Part shown: one piece after another, positions 1 to 8,338 of the stretch
Numbering within the stretch: position 1 is the first letter of the stretch
How the letters are laid out: every line of letters begins with the position of its first letter
Assembly: GCA_943737045.1 (NCBI GenBank)
Contig: CALSFV010000244.1
Location: 248,001-312,000, forward strand
Reading direction: 5' to 3'
Source: Parapristionchus giblindavisi
Taxonomy: Eukaryota; Nematoda; Chromadorea; Rhabditida; Diplogasteridae
DNA: 64,000 nt
Position numbers and translations under genes: made by a program
Notes under the pieces: model-generated
Database searches by the model: none
What the model was told of the DNA's origin: nothing
The model's input: the letters and a program-made list of their open reading frames with translations, nothing else

Positions 1-483
1 ATCTCAATATTGATCGATGAGTGTACGTGTACGTTGCATGGAGGAGAGGATAGTCGAGAGTGAGAGAGGCAGGGAAGAGGGGCATATTCTAAGTTTCAAA
101 ATAACAATATGTTTTCGTTCCGTTATGATCAAAGATCAAAGATTGAAGATCATTTATACCTGCTCCATAATCCCACATATTGAATTTCTTTTCTATCTCC
201 AGGAACTAACTAGCAGTGTCATTTATTCGAGTTAATACAAATTGGGTACATTGAATTAACAAGTAAGTAACGAATGAGATGAACGACTCCTAATCAATCA
301 ATCAACTTATTCATATAAAACACGTAACTGACCGTTAGAAGATCGTTCTTCAGTTCATCCACTGGAAAATAAACATTGAGCATTAAAGATGAAGGCCCGT
401 GAATATCTATGCAAAAGCGTAACGTATCATTTATGCAAGGGATAAGTAATATGCAAAAAATTAGCATGGTCATTCATCTATCC
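1..483. other. No gene recognised
   Basis: I see no convincing coding exon here. A short TTTGATC-type repeat (aaagatcaaagatt) lies at about 128-150, the same motif that recurs in introns across the window. Confidence 0.5.
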
Positions 484-504
484 CATGGCGTAGTGGTAGA
501 AGTA
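484..504 (+). other. tRNA-like box A, cut by a transposon
   Basis: The sequence carries TGGCGTAGTGG, which fits the Pol III box A consensus (TGGCNNAGTGG). The mariner element at 505-1803 interrupts it at a TA. Across the insertion the sequence resumes at about 1806 with a CCTTG...CAAGG stem-like stretch resembling an anticodon arm. I infer a tRNA-derived sequence that was split by the insertion. No intact box B follows, so it is unlikely to be a working tRNA gene. Confidence 0.45.
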
Positions 505-1803
505 CAGGGTGATCAAGAATTACGAAGACTCACTTTCTGAGTCTGCCAGCATTTTTTGCAGTGCATGGTTCGCGCTCGAGATATTTTATTTTTCAAGTGC
601 AACTATTTATCGTATCAACAATCGTGGTTTGGTTCCCTTTTATTGGTTTTCGGGGTAATGGTGAAACCTCATCTGATGCGGGGTGCGACTGTTACGCTGC
701 ATGAGCAGGGAATGCATCAAATGGACATCGTTCGGCGGCTCAAGTCGTACAAGAGATTAGTTTCTGCAACAATAAAACAGTACAAACAACTTGGCACCAC
801 TGCTGACCATGATGTAACACGCAGGAAACCCACCTTCCTCATCATGAAGAACACGATAATGGACAAATAGCGGATAAAAAGGAATCCTACGAGGATCATG
901 AGAAAAATGTTCATGGAGAACGGGATATCTATTAGATCTATGTGAAACACCGTCAGACGCTCTCTCGGAGTCACCCCAAATCACATGAGAAAACCGTCAT
1001 TCTATCTGAAAACAATAGACGAGCACGGTTCATGAAGTGTAAAGAGCAGCTGGCGCGCACGCACATCGGCGAGCGCTTGGTGACAGTCTTCTTTGACGAG
1101 TAGCTGTTCACGATTGAGTAAGCCCACAACCGCCAAAATGGTAGTGTACTTGCATTGACTTCCCAGCAAGCCGATCAGCTTGGTTCTTAAGCTCAACCGA
1201 ACCGCTCACTCAGAATAGGCCATGTTTTTGCCTGCGGTGTGCGCTGGCTTTAAGATTCCCCTTGTTTTCGTCAATCCAGGCGTAAAAATAAACAAGAAAT
1301 GCTTCTTACAAAAAATCTTGTAGACGTGCTGGAGCAGTGGTCCTAGAGGTACTTGAAAACAATCAATGGTGCCACCAGCAGGATTCTACCCCTGCCCACA
1401 AGGCAAGATTGTCCAGGAGTGGTGTAAGGACATGATGCAAGCCTTCGACAGCACCTCAGATTGTCCGTCCTGCTCACTGAACTTGAATCCGCTCAACTAC
1501 TCAATGTGGGCTGTTGTGGAGGCCATGGATTGTTCTCATCTCCATACGAATTTGGAGTCGCTCAAGAACGTCCTCGTGGAGCAATGGAACAAATTGGACG
1601 TCTCTACGAGCGTGCTGTGATAGGTCCTCGCCCCACTCTTCTGAAGGTCGCCATAAAAGCAAAAGGCTGGCTAATCGAGAAGTAATTGTTGATTGTGAAA
1701 TGTTATGTTATTGTTGAATAAATTTTACCATCTGAACTTGATTGATAAACTACACATGAAATAAGAGCTAAATTAAAAGTCTTCGTAATTCTTGATCACC
1801 CTG
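505..1803 (+). mobile_element. Tc1/mariner element, decayed copy
   Basis: The element starts CAGGGTGATCAAGAATTACG and ends with the exact reverse complement; the inverted ends agree for about 27 bp. Both sides are flanked by TA (503-504 and 1804-1805), the target site of Tc1/mariner elements. Length is about 1.3 kb, normal for the family. The interior holds a broken transposase reading frame on the plus strand. The well-kept ends and broken coding region fit a dead copy that could still have been moved in trans by a relative. Confidence 0.85.
556..1685 (+). pseudogene. Mariner-family transposase remnant
   Basis: A helix-turn-helix-like N-terminal piece lies at about 656-870 (pattern LHEQGMHQMDIVRRLKS, typical of mariner DNA-binding domains). 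A C-terminal piece lies at about 1366-1685 (SLNLNPLNYSMW followed by HTNLESLKNVLVEQW, the mariner '...DLNPLDYSVW...' region before the end of the catalytic domain). Between them the frame is broken by several stops and shifts, so no full-length protein can be made. Confidence 0.8.
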
Positions 1804-2006
1804 TACTGCCTTGTTAGCTTACAAGGGAATGGTCAACCTTCCCCGTCGAGTTATGACCAGTGACATATACCAGTCGAGCCGCCATGTGATTCTGATAATA
1901 CACCGTTAATGACTAGATTCAAGCGTTTATTATCTTCGAGAAAATCGATAATGAAAATTGCAAAATTCATTGAGATCAACTCGGTTTTCAGCTCCTATCT
2001 CACCGA

Positions 2007-2075
2007 CCGTTGTGGAGTAATGGATAAAACGCTTGTATTTTATTTTGTAGGTTCGTGGTTATGTGCCTTGTATGC
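2007..2075 (+). other. tRNA-like sequence (left arm)
   Basis: GGAGTAATGGATA resembles box A, and GTAGGTTCGTGGTTATGTGCC resembles an anticodon-to-T-arm region with a decayed box B. The acceptor stem does not pair, so this is a relic rather than a tRNA gene. Confidence 0.4.
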
Positions 2076-2488
2076 GATATTTTGTTTTACTGATTTTTCC
2101 TAGTTCAAAAGTTCATGTTCATATATTGCTTCATCATCCACCAGTGTAAATCATTATCGATCGTCTGCTTCACCTCCGCTCTATTGCTCGCGCACTTTTG
2201 TGTCTGTATTTAAGACGTTTCAGCTTCTGATTTGACATGTTTCATGGTAATTTCACCTTCCAACGTTGATGCTCTTCTCGCTACGGTCTTCCCACCTCAG
2301 ATGCATCTGGAGCTACACGTGAAGAGCGTAAATTGGCTGATGTGATTTTAATGAAGCTAACAATAACAATAGATAATGTAACAATAGATATAGTTTCGAT
2401 CATTATGATGTACAAGGTCACAAATGTTAACGTTATAAACAGTTTTCTTCTTTTGTTCGGTCTCCGAGAACTCAGCAAAACAAAACAT

Positions 2489-2562
2489 CGCATACCAGGC
2501 ATCGAACCACGAACCTACAAAATAAAACACAAGCTTCTTATCCACTACACCACAACGTTCGG
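2489..2562 (-). other. tRNA-like sequence (right arm)
   Basis: On the minus strand TGGTGTAGTGGATA (2539-2552) fits box A and GTGGTTCGATGCC (2498-2510) is close to box B. Spacing is near that of a tRNA gene, but the acceptor and T stems pair poorly. It is better preserved than its partner in the left arm. I infer a tRNA-derived, SINE-like origin. Confidence 0.45.
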
Positions 2563-2689
2563 TGAATAGGAGCTGACATCCGAGTTGATCTTAATGTGCC
2601 TTGGTATTTTGCAATTTTCATTATCGATTTTCACGAAGATCATAAAAGTTTCAGTCCAGTCATTAACGGTGTATTATCAGAATCACAAG

Positions 2690-3889
2690 GCGATTCGACT
2701 GGTATATCAGGCCTGTCACGAGAGAATCGAGCTAAAATGGCAATTCTTCGGAATGGAGCGAAAATCATGAAATGAGTTAGCATCAGTTTTCGGTACATCT
2801 ATGCATGCCCTACCATCCCCCAAAGTGCCATTGTGTAAATATCATTCTGGGGCTCCCTACACCGGGTCAGTAATCCGGGGACCCTACTTTGAACTCAAAT
2901 ATCTCGGCTCATGTGCATTTCAGTGAAAAAACTACCACGAGGGTAACCCCCGCTATTTTCCCGAGCTCTATCGATCAAAACAAACCAGAGGTCATGAAAG
3001 TACTTCCGAACAGTGCTACACTCTGGGCCAAATAACTCAAAACCTGCCGATTCGGCGCGGCTGAGCCTGAAATAAGTTATGTAACTTTTCCAGGGCTACA
3101 AAATGAGTGGTTTACGAAAAAATACGTCCATGGAGACGTGTCGTTCATCCCCTTGGAAATTTCCTGATGATTTGAAGTCATTTTCGCAACACACAATCTC
3201 TCGTTCCACACACTCTCTCGCCCATTCCTTTTCACTCCATTTTATTCCATTCTACACCGCACGGTCTCGAGCGCGCGGTGCGGAATGAAACATATCGTTT
3301 TCTTCCTTTCTCTTCCCTGTATTTCTATCACTCTCCGGCGAGAGAGTGTGTGAAACGAGAGATTGTGGTTGGTCGAAAATGGCTTCAAATCATCAAAAAA
3401 ATTTCCGAGAGGATGAACTACACGTCTCCATGGACGTTTTTTTTTTCGTAAACAACTCATTTTGTAGCCCTGGAAAAGTTACATAACATATTTCAGGCTC
3501 AGCCGCGCCGAATCGGAACGTTTTAAGTTATTTGGCCCAGAGTGTAGCACTGTTCAGAAGTACTTTCATGACCTCTGGTTTGTTTAGATCGATTGAGCTC
3601 GGGAAAATAGCGGGGGTTACCCTCGTGGCAGTTTTTCACAGAAATACACCTGAACCGAGATATTTGAGTTCAAAGTTGGATTCCCGGATCACCGACCCGT
3701 TGTATGGAGCCCCAGAATGACATTTACACAATAGGACTTTGGGGGATGGTAGGGCATGCCTAAACAAGAATAAAACTGGGGAGAACTCGTTTTATAATTT
3801 TTCTCCATTCCGGTCGTTAGCTCGATTCTCTCGTGACAGGCCTGATATGTGACTAGTCGGGGATGGTTGACCATTCCCTTGTCAGGCTA
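2690..3889. repeat. Large palindrome, arms about 0.5 kb
   Basis: Arms about 2690-3205 and 3345-3870 are near-complete reverse complements. Markers are GGCCTGTCACGAGAGAATCG at about 2708 and its inverse near 3828, and CTATTTTCCCGAGCTC at about 2952 with its inverse near 3596. The spacer of about 140 bp is centred near 3275. Its right end repeats, inverted, the ACAAGGGAATGGTCAACC sequence found at 1822, so this palindrome and the one to its left look like nested parts of one composite. Short ORFs here are by-products of the palindrome. Confidence 0.7.
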
Positions 3890-4236
3890 TTAGAAATGAC
3901 TGACAGCTATTAGAAATGACTGAAAAGACAGCTCGAAATCGGAGTTAGAGCCATTCCGATTTTGTTGGCTCTGCAGCCCTAGTGGGTGTCTCCATTCTCC
4001 CAATGTTTCAGAAGAACAGGACATTTCACAAAAAATAAAAATTTTCAAGAAGTGTAATTCGATTGTGTCATCACTACGCAATAATGAACTAATTTTATTA
4101 CACCAACACATCATGGTATTATTCCTTGATAAATTCTGTACATTGACTCAAAAGATGAGCTTGATTGCTTTCCTGGATCAAAAGTTATAAAAATGAAAAA
4201 AGGTGTCCGATTACTTTCTGGCGATACTGTAGTATA
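3890..4236. mobile_element. Solo arm of a mariner-type palindrome
   Basis: From the AGCTCGAAATCGGAGTTAGA stretch to GGATCAAAAGTTATAAAAATG the sequence matches one arm (about 18,960-19,220) of the palindrome at 17825-19257. Only one arm is present, so it is a truncated relative. Confidence 0.65.
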
Positions 4237-4738
4237 CAGTACAGCAGAATCCCGCCCTTGACACGGGATCCCCGGGTGTCCCGGGGTGTCCCCTCTGTCC
4301 CCTCGATTTTTACGGTGTAAATAGGGAATATTAGCTCTTCAAATTGTTTGCATTCTTTTACTCCAGGTTTGACCGAATTTATCACGGAAAGATTAGAATT
4401 TTATAAATTACGTAGCCTGAGAAAAAATATTGAAAATTTTAATTTCTTTCAATTTTGACGAATGCCGCGCGAAAATTTTGAAGAAGTCGCGCACGGTTGA
4501 CAAATTCTATCGCAAAGTGACTTCATTCCAGCATTTCTTTTCCTTAGCACAATTGAGTTGACAAGCTTTTAAAAAATCCAAACTTTCCTCGATAAATTCG
4601 GCCAAATCTGGAGCAAAACAACGCGAACAATTTGAAGAGCTAATATTCCCTATTTACATCGTAAAAAATCGAGGGGACAGAGGGGACACCCCGGGACACC
4701 CGGGGATCCCGTGTCAAGGGCGGGATTCTGCTGTACTG
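4237..4738. mobile_element. Mariner-type MITE, 502 bp
   Basis: It begins CAGTACAGCAGAATCCCGCC and ends with the inverse, flanked by TA on both sides (4235-4236, 4739-4740). Terminal arms of about 115 bp (4237-4355 and 4618-4738) match with very few changes and include the GGGATCCCCGGGTGTCCC block. There is no coding capacity. TA target and CAGT end indicate mobilisation by a Tc1/mariner transposase. Confidence 0.8.
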
Positions 4739-4930
4739 TATCGTTTCGTCATGTTTTAACATTTATGCATACACTTTATCAAGATTAACTAAGCAGTGTT
4801 TGCACTGAATCTGAAGTGTCACAATAGGGGGATCTTTTTTTCTTTAACTATTGTTCTTTAATCTCCTTATGATCTGCTACTGATGCACTTCTTCAGTATC
4901 CGATCCGCTACACTTTGTTCTGTGGATGAA

Positions 4931-5064
4931 TGCATGAACAACGGAAAACTGTTTTCCGGGAAGATGTGACGTCATTAGCGTAGGCGGAGGATTTTTGGAA
5001 AACGCCTCCGCCTACGCTAACGACGTCACATTTTCCCGGAAAACGGTTTTCCGTTGTTCATGCA
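4931..5064. repeat. Near-perfect 134-bp palindrome with TGACGTCA-type sites
   Basis: TGCATGAACAACGGAAAAC at 4931 is matched inverted at the right end (5064), and the arms continue through GACGTCA and TAGCGTAGGCGGAGG to a short centre near 4998. Each arm carries a GACGTCA core of the CREB/ATF type. It may be a small foldback element. It ends about 300 bp upstream of the peptide-precursor gene. Confidence 0.75.
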
Positions 5065-5328
5065 TAGGGCCACTGTTTGAATAGTGAGCGGTGAGAGAAT
5101 CGTCATGTTTAGTGACTACATTACTGAATGGAACAACAATAACGACAATTCAAATGAGTTTCGCTTTTATTCATTTTATCTTTTATTATCATTCATAATA
5201 AAGAAATTTCAGCTTTTGTGTGAACATTTCATGTAGTACTGAATAGATTACATAATTACTGACAATGAATAGAGCTACAATAACGATTATTCAAAAGTTT
5301 TTTTGGTGTGAATATTGCAGAATGTCCA
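5065..5328. other. AT-rich upstream region
   Basis: No gene is seen. This is the likely proximal promoter region of the repetitive peptide gene that follows. Confidence 0.4.
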
Positions 5329-5336
5329 TATAAAAG
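5329..5336 (+). promoter_or_regulatory. TATA box
   Basis: TATAAAAG lies 31 bp before the ATG at 5368. That spacing would put transcription start just before the ATG and rules out the in-frame ATG at 5308. A splice-acceptor-like ATTGCAG ends at 5320, so spliced-leader addition is an alternative. Confidence 0.55.
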
Positions 5337-5367
5337 CATCGAAATATCCAGAACAGACAGATTCAAA

Positions 5368-6924
5368 ATGAAGTTGTCAATACTTCTTCCCCTCTTCGCC
5401 TTTATCCTGTATGTTTCGGCTGACGGATTAGAAGAGTCTGAAGACGCCGGCGTCATGAAGCGTCACGTCAGACCATTCGCAAGAAGAGAAGCTGGATATG
5501 CAAAGAGACAAGCTCCTGGTGGCGGTGGGGCGGGAGCCGGTGGAGCTCGTGGAGCTGGAGCTGGCGGACCCGGAGGTGCTGGAGCAGGAGGAGCTATGGG
5601 AGGTATGGCTGGAGGTATCCTCGATTCGATTGGTGGAATGATCAGAGGAATTGGTGGTAGTATCGCTGGTGGAAAGAAGAGAGAAGCCGGATTCGCTAAG
5701 CGTCAGGCACAACCAAAGGGGTTCGGAAAGAGGGAAACCGGATTCGTCAAGCGTCAGGCACAACCAAAGGGGTTCGGAAAGAGGGAAACCGGATTCGTCA
5801 AGCGTCAGGCACAACCAAAGGGGTTCGGAAAGAGGGAAACCGGATTCGTCAAGCGTCAGGCACAACCAAAGGGGTTCGGAAAGAGGGAAACCGGATTCGT
5901 CAAGCGTCAGGCACAACCAAAGGGGTTCGGAAAGAGGGAAACCGGATTCGTCAAGCGTCAGGCACAACCAAAGGGGTTCGGAAAGAGGGAAACCGGATTC
6001 GTCAAGCGTCAGGCACAACCAAAAGGGTTCGGTAAGAGGGAAGCTAGATTCGTCAAGCGTCAGGTACAACCAAAGGGATTCGGTAAGAGGGAAACCGGAA
6101 TCGTCAAGCGTCAGGTACAACCAAAGGGATTCGGTAAGAGGGAATCCGGAATCGTCAAGCGTCAGGTACAACCAAAGGGATTCGGTAAGAGGGAAACCGG
6201 ATTCGTCAAGCGTCAGGTACAACCAAAGGGATTCGGTAAGAGGGAAACCGGATTCGTCAAGCGTCAGGCACAACCAAAGGGATTCGGTAAGAGGGAATCC
6301 GGAATCGTCAAGCGTCAGGTACAACCAAAGGGATTCGGTAAGAGGGAAACCGGATTCGTCAAGCGTCAGGCACAACCAAAGGGGTTCGGTAAGAGGGAAA
6401 CCGGATTCGTCAAGCGTCAGGCACAACCAAAGGGGTTCGGTAAGAGGGAAGCCGGATTCGTCAAGCGTCAGGCACAACCCAAGGGGTTCGGTAAGAGAGA
6501 AACCGGATTCGCCAAGCGTCAGGTACAACCCAAGGGGTTCGGTAAGAGGGAAACCGAATACGTAAAGAGGCAATCACCTGGTGGCGGTGGTGCAGGAGCC
6601 GGTGGAGCTGGAGGACCCGGAGGACCCGGAGGAGCTCGAGGTGCCGGTGGAGCTGGTGCTGGAGGAGCCGGAGGTGCTGGACCAGGAGGAGCTATGGGAG
6701 GCATGGCTGGAGGTATACTCGATTCCATTGATGGAATGATCAGAGGAATTGGTGGAAGCATCGCAGGTGGAAAGAAGAGAGAAGCTGGATTCGTCAAGCG
6801 TCAGGCACAACCAAAGGGGTTCGGTAAGAGAGAGTCAAGAATCGTCAAACGTCATGGACATGGTCACGATCATGGCAAAGGACACTGTAAAGGAACTACG
6901 GCCAAACCAGCCAAGAAAAATTAA
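5368..6924 (+). CDS. Secreted repetitive amidated-peptide precursor (QxQPKGFamide), 518 aa
   Basis: This is a single uninterrupted exon. I chose the ATG at 5368 over 5308 because it opens directly into a signal peptide (MKLSILLPLFAFILYVSADG) and follows a TATA box. After a short acidic propeptide come dibasic KR/RR/KKR sites throughout. There are 17 tandem 17-residue units of the form QxQPKGFG-KR-ETGFV-KR, plus an 18th copy near the C-terminus. The Gly before KR predicts C-terminal amidation (QxQPKGF-NH2, N-terminal Gln probably cyclised), which is standard neuropeptide processing. Two glycine-rich segments flank the array; both end in ILDSI(G/D)GMIRGIGGSIAGG-KKR, a glycine-spaced amphipathic-looking helix. 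The C-terminus is His-rich (HGHGHDHGKGHCKG), a possible metal-binding tail. I recognise no named family. Neuropeptide-like and antimicrobial precursors are both plausible; the processing logic is clear, the receptor or target unknown. Confidence 0.88.
   Translation: MKLSILLPLFAFILYVSADGLEESEDAGVMKRHVRPFARREAGYAKRQAPGGGGAGAGGARGAGAGGPGGAGAGGAMGGMAGGILDSIGGMIRGIGGSIAGGKKREAGFAKRQAQPKGFGKRETGFVKRQAQPKGFGKRETGFVKRQAQPKGFGKRETGFVKRQAQPKGFGKRETGFVKRQAQPKGFGKRETGFVKRQAQPKGFGKRETGFVKRQAQPKGFGKREARFVKRQVQPKGFGKRETGIVKRQVQPKGFGKRESGIVKRQVQPKGFGKRETGFVKRQVQPKGFGKRETGFVKRQAQPKGFGKRESGIVKRQVQPKGFGKRETGFVKRQAQPKGFGKRETGFVKRQAQPKGFGKREAGFVKRQAQPKGFGKRETGFAKRQVQPKGFGKRETEYVKRQSPGGGGAGAGGAGGPGGPGGARGAGGAGAGGAGGAGPGGAMGGMAGGILDSIDGMIRGIGGSIAGGKKREAGFVKRQAQPKGFGKRESRIVKRHGHGHDHGKGHCKGTTAKPAKKN
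5704..6570 (+). repeat. 17 x 51-bp in-frame tandem repeat
   Basis: There are 17 units of exactly 51 bp within the precursor. The first six are almost identical at DNA level and share GGGGTTCGGAAAGAGG, while later ones use GGATTCGGTAAGAGG and vary at x (Ala/Val) and in the spacer (ETGFV, ESGIV, EARFV, EAGFV, ETEYV). The gradient suggests recent expansion at the 5' side. All three forward frames stay largely open because the unit length is a multiple of three; the other-frame ORFs are shadows. Confidence 0.95.
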
Positions 6925-7849
6925 TGTTTCTTTGTGTCGTTTCATCACGTAATAGATAAATCTTGCTCAATTATTTCTGTACCCATCGCACAAATATAAC
7001 TAGGATAAAATATAACATGTCACATGAAATTGCTATCGAAATATGTTTCATGAAGTGCTCTAATTGCAATCGTTTTATAAAAATACTGATGCCATGGTGT
7101 TTCGTGAGTGCAATAAGAGCGAAAGAGACATTACGAATGCGCCCTTGGGGATTCGAACCTGCGTCTGATCTGGATGGACAGCAAGCTAGATAATTAGGGT
7201 TGTCCAAAGAGTCTGATCGTGTGCAAGTGGCATGAATTGAGGACCAGAGATCTTCACGAAGTCATCTCTCCATCATTAGCTCGGGGTATGCCTTAGAGAT
7301 GTTTACTCCCGCGAATGTGTTCGAGAACGAACTGTAAAGACAGAAAGACTCTGCAAAAGGCACAATATTTATTTTATGCTACTTCGCTCATTGATCGCTA
7401 AAAAGCATTTTTTTTAAAAATAAAAATTTTTAAAAAAATAGGTTTCGAAGCCGCGACATTGCGCTTATTGTTAGTACTCAGCTGATCACCACACTATAGA
7501 TTGATTGATTGTATAGCATATAGGTAAATAGGTACGGTATAATACATAGTTTACGGCTTTTTATGTTACATTTTTTTTGTTTTTATTAGGTATTCTTCTG
7601 TCTGCTTCACACAAAAAATTATTTTATTATATTTATCCATTACACAATTAGTAGATGTATGGAATAAAGGTGAGACTAAGAAGTTCAGGAAAGTTGAAAC
7701 ATGAAAATTAAACTAGAAATAGATCATAATAAACATGCAAATATACGAATATAATGGTAAATTAATGAATCAAAAGTAGTAATAAGTAAGGGCGAGATTT
7801 CCTGATTCGGCCATTCGGTTCCAGAAAGTGAACCTCTGCTGAATAAAGA
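6925..7849. other. Intergenic between convergent peptide genes
   Basis: This holds the 3' ends of the two convergent peptide genes. AT-rich sequence with poly-A/T runs (7410-7440) is present. A tRNA-like segment is listed separately. I see no further gene. Confidence 0.5.
7133..7203 (-). other. tRNA-like sequence with perfect box B
   Basis: On the minus strand the sequence reads CCAGATCAGACGCAGGTTCG followed by AATCC, giving an exact box B (GGTTCGAATCC) next to an anticodon-arm-like CCAGATCAGA. The latter resembles a tRNA-Trp (CCA) arm. The 5' half is not tRNA-like enough for a working gene. The GACGCAGGTTCGAATCC core also occurs in the palindrome at 19.9 and 21.2 kb. Confidence 0.45.
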
Positions 7850-8292
7850 TCAATATTTCCTGCATCTAACCCTCACAGAGAATCCCTTCGATACACAGAG
7901 CCCTTCCTTTCTATGTCTAAAACATCAATCTTGATCTTTGATCTTTGGTCTTTGATCTCTTACCCATGAGCCCTGCAGCATTCATGCACATTGCCATTAT
8001 TGAAGCAAACTTCATTGCACGGATCGACCCAGAGGGATTTGGGCGAAAATTCTTCAGACGAACTGAGATCTAGATACTGCAAAGTAGATAATATTTTTTC
8101 ATATCATTAATAAACAATAATAGTAATAATAATGTTGTTACCCTTCTCGAGCGATGGCGAGAATGATGTGACTGTAACGAAAATTGATTAGAGATACATT
8201 CAACCAATCAATAATCAATCAATAATCATCAATAATCTTACCGCAGTGGACACCGAAAGAAGAGCCAGAAGTAGGATGAATACCAGCTTCAT
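7850..8292 (-). CDS. Small secreted six-cysteine peptide, defensin-like (4 exons, 86 aa)
   Basis: Exons on the minus strand: 8292-8242, 8171-8142, 8076-7964, 7916-7850. All introns are GT-AG and phases agree, giving 261 bases and a TGA at 7852-7850. Residues 1-17 (MKLVFILLLALLSVSTA) are a clear signal peptide. A basic His/Arg-rich stretch (SHHSRHRSRR) ends at a possible RR processing site. An acidic linker precedes a mature domain with C-x3-C-x9-CC, then HGH, then G-x-C-x10-C: six cysteines, as in small disulfide-stabilised antimicrobial peptides. I know nematode secreted peptides of similar C..C..CC..HG..C..C shape but cannot name the family. A TATA box 37 bp upstream supports the start. Antimicrobial function is an inference from architecture; a signalling or cuticle role is possible. 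Confidence 0.75.
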
Positions 8293-8328
8293 TGCAAATT
8301 GAATGATTTGATAATAAAGAAAAGAGTA

Positions 8329-8338
8329 CCTTTATATA
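8329..8338 (-). promoter_or_regulatory. TATA box of the six-cysteine peptide gene
   Basis: TATATAAAGG on the minus strand ends 36 bp before the ATG at 8292, the expected spacing for a short 5' leader. Confidence 0.6.

Larger units (their letters stand above)
1806..2718. repeat. Inverted-repeat element with tRNA-like arms
   Basis: The left arm (about 1864-2110) and right arm (about 2444-2717) are imperfect reverse complements. For example, the stretch just before 1910 (GATAATACACCGTTAATGAC) is matched inverted near 2660. Each arm contains a tRNA-like stretch with box A and box B. The inner 330 bp shows no gene. The class is uncertain; it may be a foldback element or two SINE-like copies inserted head to head. 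Confidence 0.6.

Noticed and set aside
5428..6573. Long antisense ORF (381 codons) and the +2-frame ORF across the peptide array
   Set aside because: They arise because a 51-bp repeat keeps all frames open if one unit is open; they lack signal peptides and sensible starts.
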